DNA from: DASYYE01 sp035946955
Lineage (GTDB): Bacteria > Actinomycetota > Actinomycetes > Streptosporangiales > Streptosporangiaceae
Assembly: GCA_035946955.1 (NCBI GenBank)
Contig: DASYYE010000439.1
Coordinates: 1-26,678, forward strand
Length of the DNA: 26,678 bases
Direction: 5' to 3'
The stretch's first letter is position 1; every line of letters starts with the position of its first letter. A program made the translations under genes and the position numbers. This document shows, piece by piece, positions 8,201-16,645 of this stretch. The notes beneath the pieces are model-generated. The model did not search any database, was not told where the DNA came from, and saw only the letters and a program-made list of their open reading frames with translations.

Positions 8201-9142
8201 TCAGGCCGCGACCAGCTCGGAGGGTTCGGCGATGACGTCCACGAGCGCGCCATTGCGCATCACCGTGACAGGGAACGGCCGGCCGATCGCCTCCGCGAAC
8301 ATCAGGCGCTGGAGGTCCTGCGCCCTGGTCAGCGGCTGGTCTGCGGCGCTCACCAGCAGGTCGCCGATCCGCAGGCCCGCGCGGTCGGCGGGCGCACCGC
8401 GGACCAACTCGGCGACGCGCACCCCGTTGGCCCGGCCCCACCGCTCGCGCAGCGGCGGTGGCAGGGGCGCGGGCACGAGGACCAGGCCCAGGTAGGCGCG
8501 TCTCACCTTGCCGTCGCGCATCAGCGTGGCGATGATCTTCCTCGTGGTGCTGTTGACTGGCACTGCCAGACCGAGGCCCTGGCCGGCCACGGCGGTGTTG
8601 ATCCCCACCACATGGGCGTGGCTGTCCGCGAGCGCACCACCGGAGTTCCCGGGGTTCAGCGCGGCGTCGGTCTGGATCACGTCTTCCACCAGCCGCCCGA
8701 CCGAACCGATGCGAGTCGGCAGCGACCGCCCCAGCGCGCTGACCACCCCCGCGGTGACCGACCCGGCCAGGCCAAGCGGGTTGCCCACCGCAACGACCAG
8801 TTGGCCGACCACGAGGTCGTCCGCCTCACCGAACTCGGCGGGTGGTGGCGCCTGCCCGGCCACCCGCACGACGGCAAGGTCCGACAAGGGGTCGGCGCCG
8901 ACCACCATGAAGGGCGCTGACGAACCATCGGCGAAGTTCGCCGTCCCAGCCTCCGCCTTGCCGACCACGTGTGCGTTGGTCAGCAGGAAACCATCACTGG
9001 TGAAGACAACGGCGGACCCAAGGCTCTCCCCGGCCCCGCCCGACCGGCGCGGGATCCGGATGCTGGCGACTTTGCCAGTTAGCTCGGCGGCCACACCCGC
9101 CACGATCTGAGAGTAGGCATCAAGGGGCGACAGAGTGGACAC
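8201..9142 (-). CDS. HtrA/DegP-like trypsin-family protease with PDZ domain, cytoplasmic
   Basis: This 313-residue S1C-type serine protease has the full catalytic triad: His58 in TNAHVVG, Asp88 in DPLSDLAVV, and Ser167 in NPGNSGGAL. A single PDZ domain occupies roughly residues 215-305, with AYLGLVLVPA and the GAPADRAGLRIGD ligand-binding segment. Unlike most HtrA proteins it has no signal peptide or membrane anchor; the N-terminus starts almost directly at the protease domain, so it probably works in the cytoplasm. The GTG at 9142 has an AGGAG site at proper distance. A promoter-like sequence lies 27-55 nt upstream. It likely removes or chaperones damaged proteins; its substrates are unknown. 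It lies between ssb and the GTPase pair, all on the same strand. Confidence 0.92.
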   Translation of the reverse strand: MSTLSPLDAYSQIVAGVAAELTGKVASIRIPRRSGGAGESLGSAVVFTSDGFLLTNAHVVGKAEAGTANFADGSSAPFMVVGADPLSDLAVVRVAGQAPPPAEFGEADDLVVGQLVVAVGNPLGLAGSVTAGVVSALGRSLPTRIGSVGRLVEDVIQTDAALNPGNSGGALADSHAHVVGINTAVAGQGLGLAVPVNSTTRKIIATLMRDGKVRRAYLGLVLVPAPLPPPLRERWGRANGVRVAELVRGAPADRAGLRIGDLLVSAADQPLTRAQDLQRLMFAEAIGRPFPVTVMRNGALVDVIAEPSELVAA

Positions 9143-9168
9143 GGCAACTCCTGCAGGCTGATTACATC

Positions 9169-9197
9169 ATTACACCCAACCACCAGAGTGCCTGCAA
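9169..9197 (-). promoter_or_regulatory. Candidate promoter of the HtrA-like protease gene
   Basis: On the minus strand TTGCAG (9197-9192) is followed after 17 nt by TGTAAT (9174-9169), about 26 nt before the GTG start. TGTAAT is itself directly repeated 8 nt further on (9166-9161), so a protein-binding direct repeat may overlap the -10. Confidence 0.4.
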
Positions 9198-9274
9198 GCT
9201 TCCCAGCCCGCCAGCCGTAGGGGCGCGGCGCTGTCTGGACTGAGAAGCGAGGAGCGAGCGACGAGTGAAGGGAG

Positions 9275-9298
9275 CGCCTCCAAGCGCACTGGGAGGCG
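9275..9298 (-). terminator. Hairpin after the GTPase operon
   Basis: CGCCTCC (9275-9281) and GGAGGCG (9292-9298) form a 7-bp stem with a 10-nt loop about 20 nt past the stop of the membrane-bound GTPase. A purine-rich run of GAGCGA-like units (9242-9265) follows, which is pyrimidine-rich on the transcribed strand's RNA. It is a plausible terminator for the GTPase pair. Confidence 0.4.
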
Positions 9299-9317
9299 AG
9301 CGGGGACTAGCAGAGCG

Positions 9318-11120
9318 TCAGCGCGTGAAGAAGATGGTGTCTGCCTCGCCGTCTTGGCTACGGCTTATTAACCCGGCGGTGCGGGCGACCGTCAGCTCTT
9401 CCCTGAACCGGTCGTACTCCGACAGCTCCTGCGTCACCGGCACAACCACCATCTGCCGGGCCACATCCGCGATCGCGTGGCGCATCTGCTGTTCGACCTC
9501 TTCCCGCTCCTGCACCGCCGCGCGCGAGACGACTGACAGGCACCCGGTCGCGGTGAGCCATCCCAGCAGCAGGACAGCGCCCAGCAACAGCGCTACCCAG
9601 GGCAGCAGGCTCGTGTTACGCAGCAGGTTCGTGGTGGGATGTCCCCCGCCGAAGATGGCGACGATGATGAGGTCGACCAGCCAGGCCAGACTGACCGCGG
9701 CGGCCCCGAGCAGCAGCCCCTGCCAGGCGGCCACCGCGCGCCACCACGGCTGCACGTCGTTACTGGCGGGCAGCACCTGCGTCACGGCCGCGCCCGCCGC
9801 GGCCGGGATCTCGCGCGCCCTGGCCCGCGCGGCTTTGCGGACAGTCCCCGGCCATGGCGCGGGCAGGTCCGCGCCGACCTCATCGGCGAGCCGGGTGACC
9901 GCGGTGTCGATCTCGGCCTGCTGGGCGCCGGACTGCACGGTGGGGGCGCTGCGCAACTCCTCCCACAACGCACCGAGCTGGGCCTTGTCCACCCGCTCGT
10001 GCTGGAGGACACGGCCTGCCAGCCAGATGACCGGCCAGCCCAGATAGTCGAGCGCACGCAGTTCCCGGGCGCTGCGCAGTGCCCGGCCAATGCCGGTCAC
10101 ACCTGCTGCCTGCGAAAAGGCTTCGGTCAGGGCATCGCATGCCGGGCCTGGCAGTTCGCGTGGTGACGTGGCGCGGGCGGACCCGGCCACGGGCAGGTTG
10201 TCCACGCCGCCCGCGTAGGTGACGAACCGGGCTGCGATCGCGTCCACGTCCGCGCTGATCCGGGTGAGCGCGGCCTGGCGTGCGATCACGGTCTCGGTCA
10301 GCAGCTTCGCGAGAGCGCTGACACCAGCGCCGGTGTGCGCGGAGGTGACCATGATCTGGGCGTCGTGGAGACCTTCGCTGTCGAGCAGCCGGCGCAGGTC
10401 CGCCTCGCAGTCGCTGACCTGTTCCGGGGCCAGCAGGTCCACCTGGTTGAGCACGGCCGCGATCACTGACGAGTGGCTGGCCATCGGCATCAGGTAGCGG
10501 CTGTGCACGGCCGCGTCCGCGTACTTCTGCGGGTCGAGCACCCAGATCATGAGGTCGGCCAGGCCGATGAGCCGGCTCACCTCACCCGATGCGGTGGTGA
10601 GCACGGAGTCGTGGTCGGGCATGTCGATGAGGAGCAGGCCGGCCAGGGCACGCTCCCCCTCGTCGAGTGCGCTCGAGCGCGCATACCGGCGCCGTGGCGC
10701 GATCTTGAGCCAGTCCAGCAGCGGCCCGGCGCCTTCCATCCCCCATACGCAGGCCAGTGGCTCCCTGGTTGCGGGCCGCACCGCGCCCACTGGCGAGAAG
10801 TTTGCCCCCGCCAGCGCGTTGAACAGCGATGACTTGCCGCTGCCAGTCCCGCCGGCCAGCACCACGATGGTGTGGCCTGCGGACAGCCGCAGCCGCTCCC
10901 CCACCCGGGCCAGCAACTCCTCCGCATCGCGGAGCAGGTCTGGCTTGAACCCGTCCGGGCCGCCGCGGGCAGAACCGATCTGCAGCATGCGGGCAATGGC
11001 GGTGAGCCGCGCGGACAGCGCCTGCCCGGCGGCCGACACTGGGCCCGGGCTGGTTGCCGGAGGCACCCCGGTGGGTCTTTGCCCCACCCATCGGACCTCT
11101 GGCATACCCACACTGGTCAC
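9318..11120 (-). CDS. Dynamin-like large GTPase with two membrane segments
   Basis: The 600-residue protein carries a GTPase domain at about residues 80-320: P-loop GGTGSGKSS (90-98), the switch motif LLLIDMPDHDSV, and LNQVDLL as the G4 guanine-specificity motif. A helical region follows, then two hydrophobic segments at about 460-488 and 504-525, and a C-terminal helical tail. This resembles bacterial dynamin-like proteins and the membrane-anchored DynB of the Streptomyces DynA/DynB pair, which stabilise FtsZ rings at sporulation septa; that identification is by layout and not proven. The GTG at 11120 has an AGGA site and lies only 16 nt after the stop of the upstream GTPase, so the two form an operon. 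A helper role in membrane remodelling or division is inferred. Confidence 0.88.
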   Translation of the reverse strand: MTSVGMPEVRWVGQRPTGVPPATSPGPVSAAGQALSARLTAIARMLQIGSARGGPDGFKPDLLRDAEELLARVGERLRLSAGHTIVVLAGGTGSGKSSLFNALAGANFSPVGAVRPATREPLACVWGMEGAGPLLDWLKIAPRRRYARSSALDEGERALAGLLLIDMPDHDSVLTTASGEVSRLIGLADLMIWVLDPQKYADAAVHSRYLMPMASHSSVIAAVLNQVDLLAPEQVSDCEADLRRLLDSEGLHDAQIMVTSAHTGAGVSALAKLLTETVIARQAALTRISADVDAIAARFVTYAGGVDNLPVAGSARATSPRELPGPACDALTEAFSQAAGVTGIGRALRSARELRALDYLGWPVIWLAGRVLQHERVDKAQLGALWEELRSAPTVQSGAQQAEIDTAVTRLADEVGADLPAPWPGTVRKAARARAREIPAAAGAAVTQVLPASNDVQPWWRAVAAWQGLLLGAAAVSLAWLVDLIIVAIFGGGHPTTNLLRNTSLLPWVALLLGAVLLLGWLTATGCLSVVSRAAVQEREEVEQQMRHAIADVARQMVVVPVTQELSEYDRFREELTVARTAGLISRSQDGEADTIFFTR

Positions 11121-11136
11121 GGCACGTCCTGACGGG

Positions 11137-13368
11137 TCAACGTGTCACCTCAAGGGCGTAGGTGGCCTGGTACAGCTGGACTGCGGCACCGACATCGGGG
11201 GTACCCGCGGCATCGATCACCGCCGCGAACCGGCGCATCTCCTCATCGAAGATCAGACTGACCCGGTCGCGCAAGTCCGCCCGCGCCCACGCCATGATGT
11301 CGCGGAGCTGATCGGCCCCAAACCAGGACGTGAGCAGGCGGTGCGGGATCGCGAGGGTGCCGGTTGCCCCTTCGGCGGGGACGAGCAGGCCGACCACGAG
11401 GACCGCGGCCAGCGGGTCGTCATCTAGGGAGATGTCCCTGCCCGTGGCCTTCTTGGTGGCGTTCTCAGCCTGGACTTCCCAGGCGACCTGGTCCTGCCAC
11501 GAACTGACAGCCCGGGCGACCCGGGTGGCGAGCTCCGTTGACGCACGCCCGAGCGCCGCCTCAGCCGACGGGGCAGTCGCCGCCTTCTTGTCTTCCTTGC
11601 CTGTCTGGCCCTGGCCTGTCGTGCCTGGCTCGTCCTCGTCTGGCCTGCCCTCGCCGTCCTGGCTGGGGGCGGGCTCACCGGTGCCGGGCTCGGCGCTCGG
11701 GCCGGGGGCGTAAGGCCACCCCTCCAGCCCGACCAGCCCCGCCTCGACGGCGAACCCGGCAGCCTTCCAGCCCTCATGGCTGCTGGGGTCCGCGAGCTGG
11801 TCGAGCAGGGCGCTGCCGGTCGGGTGCTCGCGCCAGCGGGCCACTGACGCTTCGGCGGCCCGGTCGGCCAGTGCGGCGATGGCGGCCTCCAGTGCCGTGC
11901 GCACCGCCATCTTCAGGCCATGGACCTTGGCTGGCCCACGGTGCCTGCGACGGGACTTGCGTCCCTTCCCCTTCGGGTTCAGCGCCCTGACCAGGTCACC
12001 GGTGCCAGCGAAGTGCTGCCACTGGGCCAGCGCCTCGCCGCTCATCAATGACCCACCCCGCATCTCCCGGTCGAGGTCGGCCATTGCAGCGCGGTAGGAA
12101 CCCGCCACCGCCCGCGTGAGGTCAGTTCGCAGCTTGGCCTGCGCTTCGACCTCGGCCGCGAGCGCGGGGATACGGGTGAGGAACGTGTCGAGCACCCCGG
12201 ACATGGTCTTGGTGAGCACCGCGACGCGGCTGTCGGCACGCGATGCGACCGCCGCCAGCCACTCCCGGGCCGGCCCGGAGATCTCGGGTGGCAGCATGCC
12301 GTCGATGAGCACCGTCTCCGGGACCAGGAACCGCTCGTGCCCGCCCAGCCCGTTTGCCTCGAGCATCGCATCGAAGTGCTCGACGACCTCGGGCTCGGCA
12401 CTGGGTGGGATGCGGGACAGCACCAGGGAGAGGGCAGCGTTGCGGTCCCTGGCGTGCTGGAGCAGCTCCCAGACGGCCGCGTCAGCGTATCTGCTGGCGG
12501 TTGTCATGAACAGCCACAGGTCGGAGGCGTCCAGGAACTGGTGCGCGAACTCGTGGTGCGCCTTCACCACCGAGTCGATGTCGGGGGTGTCGAGCAGCGC
12601 GACGCCCTTGGGCATCCCGGCGTCCGCCGCCAGGACGAGCAGCCCGTCGCGGCCGGCCCGGGCGAGGCCCTCCTGGCGGACACGGGGCACGGTGGGCAGG
12701 AACACGTTCTCCGCGAACCAGCCGACCTCATCGGGATGACACGCGAGCACCGGGCTGTTCGTCGTGGGGCGACGGATGCCCGTCATCGAGACCTTGGTGC
12801 CGACGACACTGTTGACCAGCGTTGACTTGCCCGCCCCAGTGGAGCCGACGAGGGCTACCAGGATCGGGGCGCCCGACTCGCGCAGCCGCGGGAGCAGGTA
12901 GTCGTCGATCTGGCTGAGCAGCTTGACGCGTTCCGCCCGTGCCTGCTCGACACCGGGAGCCTCCAGCGGCAGTGAGGCCGCCAGGATCGGTTTGCGCAGG
13001 CCCATGATGGCGGACTGGATGAGCCGGGCATCCACCAGCGCGTCCAGCTCGGCTTCCTCCTCGACCCCGACCGGTTGCAGGCCGCTGGCCTGGGTGGCGG
13101 CCTGGATCCTGGCAGCTGCCGCGGCGCGCGCCTGTGCGGTGGATGGCACAGGACCGGCCACAGACGGGGGGCCAGCTCCAGGCGAACGGCCAGCCACGGG
13201 TGCGGGGCTGGCCGCAGCGGCCGGGGAACCCTTGGCGTCTGGGGCGGCAGGCTGGGCGCCAGCGGGTGACGCCTTGGTTGGTGCGGCCTGGTGGGCGTGG
13301 CCGGGCCCCGGGCCTTCACCGCCCAGGTCATGTGCTGCCGCGGCCGCCATGCCCTGACCTTCGGTCAT
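11137..13368 (-). CDS. Dynamin-like large GTPase with Pro/Ala-rich N-terminus
   Basis: This 743-residue protein starts with about 90 disordered Pro/Ala/Gly-rich residues. A GTPase domain follows, with P-loop VGSTGAGKST at about 173-183, the IRRPTTNSP switch and LLDTPDIDSV. Long helical regions come next, interrupted by a basic patch (KGKGRKSRRRHRG) and an acidic/Gln-rich linker near residues 570-615. No membrane-spanning segment is evident, in contrast to its partner just downstream. Such heteromeric pairs, one soluble and one membrane-bound, occur in bacterial dynamin systems (Streptomyces DynA/DynB), where both are needed. I prefer the ATG at 13368, which has a GGAAGA site; a GTG at 13392 with AGAGGG upstream would add eight residues. 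It is the first gene of the two-gene operon. Confidence 0.87.
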   Translation of the reverse strand: MTEGQGMAAAAAHDLGGEGPGPGHAHQAAPTKASPAGAQPAAPDAKGSPAAAASPAPVAGRSPGAGPPSVAGPVPSTAQARAAAAARIQAATQASGLQPVGVEEEAELDALVDARLIQSAIMGLRKPILAASLPLEAPGVEQARAERVKLLSQIDDYLLPRLRESGAPILVALVGSTGAGKSTLVNSVVGTKVSMTGIRRPTTNSPVLACHPDEVGWFAENVFLPTVPRVRQEGLARAGRDGLLVLAADAGMPKGVALLDTPDIDSVVKAHHEFAHQFLDASDLWLFMTTASRYADAAVWELLQHARDRNAALSLVLSRIPPSAEPEVVEHFDAMLEANGLGGHERFLVPETVLIDGMLPPEISGPAREWLAAVASRADSRVAVLTKTMSGVLDTFLTRIPALAAEVEAQAKLRTDLTRAVAGSYRAAMADLDREMRGGSLMSGEALAQWQHFAGTGDLVRALNPKGKGRKSRRRHRGPAKVHGLKMAVRTALEAAIAALADRAAEASVARWREHPTGSALLDQLADPSSHEGWKAAGFAVEAGLVGLEGWPYAPGPSAEPGTGEPAPSQDGEGRPDEDEPGTTGQGQTGKEDKKAATAPSAEAALGRASTELATRVARAVSSWQDQVAWEVQAENATKKATGRDISLDDDPLAAVLVVGLLVPAEGATGTLAIPHRLLTSWFGADQLRDIMAWARADLRDRVSLIFDEEMRRFAAVIDAAGTPDVGAAVQLYQATYALEVTR

Positions 13369-14057
13369 CGCTCTTCCGTCATCCGCATACACTTCTACCC
13401 TCTTGACACCCCACTGGCCACTCCCGGGATGGGATTCGTCCGCTCCGTGCTTGGGGCCTCATGTCTAGCAGCAGCAGAAGACTCTAGTCACCATGCGATG
13501 ACCATGCTCCTGCCGGATGCGGAGACACGCACTGTCGTCATTATGTACCGGCCGGGCGGAGTACCCGGCATGATGCCCACAACAGCTCAAACCACATTTC
13601 CCGCCCTGGTCACAGCGGTGTCCCGACCGAGCCCGCAGGGCCGGCGCGGAGAGCGTGACGGGGTGTGTGCCCCCCGCCCCACTGCGTAGCGTGAACAGCC
13701 TGTGCCGGGGGTATACCGCAGTGGCCTGGATCCCGGCCGCCAGGCCTCGTCGGGCATCGCTGGGCGCACCGCCACAGGCCGCCGCTAAACTTGTCCACGC
13801 GCCGCTGCCGTGTCGCCTGGCGCGGAGAGCACGCTACTCCGCACCGGGCCGCCGCAGGCAGCCGGCGGACCCTCAGCCCTCTAGGCGGCCAGCGTCCATA
13901 ACGGCAGTCCTCACGATGGCGGGTACCTATGCCCGAGGGTCGTCAGAGATTGGTCACATCAGGGAGCCAGCACTGTTTCGGTCTTTCCGGCTGACATGTC
14001 CGGTGAAGACCAGGTAGACCGGTGTGGTCTGGGTCACGAACCACGAATGGAGAATTG
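13369..14057. other. Divergent intergenic region with no gene seen
   Basis: About 690 nt separate the leftward GTPase operon from the rightward epimerase gene. Frames crossing it are Arg/Pro-rich and lack ribosome binding sites. It should hold promoters for both directions. The only structures I can point to are a small dyad AGACC/GGTCT at 14016-14030 inside the epimerase leader and a TATACC hexamer near 13712. Confidence 0.55.
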
Positions 14058-14993
14058 ATGGGGGCTGGAGAACGTTCCCGGGTCCTGGTGACCGGTGGCG
14101 CTGGCTTCATTGGGCGCAGCCTCGTGAAGGCGCTGCTCGCTGAAGGCGCCGAGGTCACCGTGGTGGACTTCCGGGAGTCACCTCAGCCGGAGGTCACCAG
14201 TGTCGTCGGAGACCTGCGTGACCCGGAGGTCGTGGCCCGAGCCGTCAGCCCAGGGACAGACGTCATCATCCACCTCGCCGCACTGACCCGGGTCCTGCAA
14301 AGCCTGAAAGACCCTGCGGGGACGTACGAGACGAACGTCCACGTGACCGCCAACCTGCTGGAACTCGCCCGGACCCAGGGCGTGGGGGCCTTCCTGCTCG
14401 CCTCCACCAACGCGGTGACCGGGAATGTAGGCAGCAACGTCATCACCGAACTGACCCCGCTGCGCCCGCTGGGCCCCTATGGCGCCACGAAGGCCGCCGC
14501 CGAGATGCTGCTGAGCTGCTACGCGGCGGCCTACGGGATCAACGCCTGCTCGCTGCGGTTCTCGAACGTCTACGGCCCCGGCATGGCGGAGAAGGACAGC
14601 TTCGTGCCGCGGCTGATGCGTGCCGCCCGGGACGGCATCGGGATCCAGGTGTACGGGGACGGCACCCAGGTCCGGGACCTGGTCCACGTCGACGACGTCG
14701 TGGCCGGGACCCTGCTCGCATGGCGGACCGGGCTGACCGGCCCGCTGATCCTCGGGGCCGGAGAGTCCGTCTCAGTGAACGACATGGTGCTGGCCGCCCG
14801 GAGCGTGACCGGCGCGCCATTGCCCGTAGAGCATGTCCCAGCCAAGCCCGGTGAGATGCCCGCCGTCATCGTGGACATCTCCGCCGCGCGTGCCCTGGGG
14901 TACCAGCCCAAGCACGACTTCAAGTCGGGTCTGCGGACCGTGTGGCCGGAGTTCGCGGCCGCGACCACAGCGGAAAGGAAGTCCTCACAGTGA
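14058..14993 (+). CDS. NAD-dependent epimerase/dehydratase (extended SDR)
   Basis: The 311-residue product is an extended short-chain dehydrogenase acting on a nucleotide-sugar. The Rossmann nucleotide-binding motif GGAGFIG is at residues 13-19. An acidic residue ends the second strand (VTVVDF), the HLAALT segment follows, and the catalytic pair is Tyr141 and Lys145 in YGATK. FSNVYGPGM and the later VRDLVHVDDV stretch are typical of UDP-sugar 4-epimerases and related 4,6-dehydratases, so epimerisation at C4 of a UDP- or GDP-sugar is the likely reaction, with the substrate undetermined. The ATG at 14058 has a GGAGA site. Its stop overlaps the GTG of the glycosyltransferase gene (GTGA), so the two are coupled and presumably supply one sugar pathway. 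Confidence 0.9.
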   Translation: MGAGERSRVLVTGGAGFIGRSLVKALLAEGAEVTVVDFRESPQPEVTSVVGDLRDPEVVARAVSPGTDVIIHLAALTRVLQSLKDPAGTYETNVHVTANLLELARTQGVGAFLLASTNAVTGNVGSNVITELTPLRPLGPYGATKAAAEMLLSCYAAAYGINACSLRFSNVYGPGMAEKDSFVPRLMRAARDGIGIQVYGDGTQVRDLVHVDDVVAGTLLAWRTGLTGPLILGAGESVSVNDMVLAARSVTGAPLPVEHVPAKPGEMPAVIVDISAARALGYQPKHDFKSGLRTVWPEFAAATTAERKSSQ

Positions 14994-15865
14994 GCCCAAC
15001 CGTCGCTCGTGACGCCGTCATCGACAACGAAGCCGTCAAGGCATACGCCGACAGCTACGGCGAGCGGGCGACGCACCTGCCCCCGGTCGCGATCGTGATG
15101 GCCGCCTACAACGAAGAGGGTGTGGTCGGGCAGGTGGTGAGGGCACTGCCGCCCGCCCTGTGTGGCCAGGACGCCTGCGTCATCGTCGTCTCCGACGGGT
15201 CGGCTGACCACACGGTCGATGTGGCCAAGGCAGCCGGGGCGCTCGTGTGCGACGTGCCGGTCAACCGGGGCCAGGGCGCCGCGCTGCGCCTGGGTTACCG
15301 GCTGGCCAGGGACGGCGGCGCCAAATACATCGTCACCACCGACGCCGACGGCCAGTACAACCCCGCAGAGATCGAGGGTGTGCTGGCGCCGGTCGTGGCG
15401 GGCGAAGCGGACTTCGTGACCGGGTCACGGACCATGGGCAGCGAAGAGACCAAAGACCCCGTCCGCCGGCTGGGTGTGCGGGTCTTCGCGATGATGATCA
15501 GCGTCCTGACCGGCCAGCGCATCAGCGACACCACGTTCGGCCTGCGTGCCATGCGCGCGGAGGTGACCGGAGCAGTGCGGCTCGAGCAGCCCCAGTACCA
15601 GGCCTCCGAACTGCTCATCGGGGTGATGGTGCGTGGCTTCCGGGTGACTGAGGTGCCGGCCACGATCCACAAGCGCAGGGTCGGCAAGAGCAAGAAGGGC
15701 AACAACGCCTGGTATGGGCTCAGCTTCGCCCGCGTGGTGGTTGGGACGTGGTGGCGCGAGCGGCGTCAGGGCCGCGCGCCGGAGTCCGTGTCGCCGAACT
15801 TGCTCTCCCCGGAAGCGGGCGAGCCGTCGGCCGAGCGGTCGGCGGACCCGTTGCTCGACAGGTGA
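14990..15865 (+). CDS. Family 2 glycosyltransferase (polyprenyl-phosphate sugar transferase type)
   Basis: This is a 291-residue GT-A fold enzyme. The nucleotide-sugar site shows as IVMAAYNEEG (35-44) and VSDGSADHT (67-75), and the metal-binding DAD motif is at residues 118-120 in TTDADGQYN. VTGSR and DTTFGLRAM follow in the order seen in dolichyl-phosphate mannose synthase-like enzymes. It has no membrane anchor of its own, which suits pairing with a GtrA-like membrane protein. The start is a GTG at 14990 overlapping the epimerase stop by 4 nt, with an AAAGGAAG site; an upstream start at 14942 would run into the epimerase. The last 100 bp overlap the convergent GtrA-like gene. It probably loads a sugar onto a lipid carrier for cell-envelope glycan. 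Confidence 0.91.
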   Translation: MSPTVARDAVIDNEAVKAYADSYGERATHLPPVAIVMAAYNEEGVVGQVVRALPPALCGQDACVIVVSDGSADHTVDVAKAAGALVCDVPVNRGQGAALRLGYRLARDGGAKYIVTTDADGQYNPAEIEGVLAPVVAGEADFVTGSRTMGSEETKDPVRRLGVRVFAMMISVLTGQRISDTTFGLRAMRAEVTGAVRLEQPQYQASELLIGVMVRGFRVTEVPATIHKRRVGKSKKGNNAWYGLSFARVVVGTWWRERRQGRAPESVSPNLLSPEAGEPSAERSADPLLDR

Positions 15866-16482
15866 ACTGACCCGTTACCGTTCGCCCCGTTCACGCCTAC
15901 TGCGGCGTGGCTCACCGCGAACTTCTTGAGGCCGGGCACATTGACCTGGTCGTCGAGGTGGGAGCCGCTCTCATGGTGCGGTGCCGGCATCTCAGCCAGC
16001 GAGTGCGGGGCGGCAGGCTCACGGTCCTTGAACAGGACGAAGTGGAAGATCAGGAAGCGGGACGCGAACGTCGCGCAGTTGGCCACGAAGTACACGCCGT
16101 CCACGAAGAGCACGCGCTGCCAGGCGTCCCTGTCCAGGCCCATCGACAGCGCCCAGGCACTGCCCAGGTGACTGGCCAGCCCAAGGACGATCCACGCACC
16201 CACTGACACCGCCCAGAACGGCAGCGTCTCGCGCAGCAGGTCCGGCCGCCCCTTGCGTTCCCATGCCCACCGGCTCAGCACATAGCTGACTGCCGCCCCG
16301 ACCATCGCGGCCAGCACTCCGGACGTACCCGAGGTCACGTGGCCCACGCCAAGCAGCAGCGTGAGAGTGAGTTGGGTCGCGAGGAGTGCCGCCACCGCCA
16401 CAGGGACGAACCTGCCGAAGCGTTTGCCCAGGTTGGTCTGGTACCAACGGTTGGCGGTGGCCATGAGCCGAGACGGTGTCAT
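15766..16482 (-). CDS. GtrA-like four-helix membrane protein
   Basis: The 238-residue protein has four hydrophobic segments at about 25-46, 52-71, 86-106 and 124-150. A basic N-terminus precedes them, and FASRFLIFHFVLF ends the last helix, the pattern of the GtrA/PF04138 family thought to flip polyprenyl-linked sugars or hold glycosyltransferases at the membrane. A hydrophilic C-terminal tail of about 85 residues, rich in Gly/Asn/Ser, is unusual for the family; its last part is encoded antisense to the glycosyltransferase C-terminus. The ATG at 16482 has an AAGGA site six bases upstream. Its partner is very likely the adjacent GT2 enzyme, although the two genes are convergent and not in one operon. 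Confidence 0.85.
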   Translation of the reverse strand: MTPSRLMATANRWYQTNLGKRFGRFVPVAVAALLATQLTLTLLLGVGHVTSGTSGVLAAMVGAAVSYVLSRWAWERKGRPDLLRETLPFWAVSVGAWIVLGLASHLGSAWALSMGLDRDAWQRVLFVDGVYFVANCATFASRFLIFHFVLFKDREPAAPHSLAEMPAPHHESGSHLDDQVNVPGLKKFAVSHAAVGVNGANGNGSVHLSSNGSADRSADGSPASGESKFGDTDSGARP

Positions 16483-16562
16483 GTGTGTCCTTGAGTTGCA
16501 TGGAGAGCGGGCATCCGCAGATCTGCGTCTCACCCGGCCAATACCCCTACAGTATGGGAACT

Positions 16563-16580
16563 CCCTCGGTACCCAGAGGG
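16563..16580. terminator. Small dyad between dnaE2 and the GtrA-like gene
   Basis: CCCTC (16563-16567) and GAGGG (16576-16580) pair around an 8-nt loop, followed by AAAA on the + strand. It lies just past the dnaE2 stop and upstream of the GtrA-like gene. It is weak as a terminator and could equally be an operator. Confidence 0.25.
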
Positions 16581-16645
16581 AAAACCTCGGTCAGGCGATT
16601 TCGGTTACGGTATCGCGGCCCTGCCGGGCGCGCAGCGGATGTGGT

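Noticed and set aside
13655..14017. Possible small gene upstream of the epimerase
   Set aside because: The 120-codon frame has random-looking Arg/Ala/Pro composition, no ribosome binding site and no motif.
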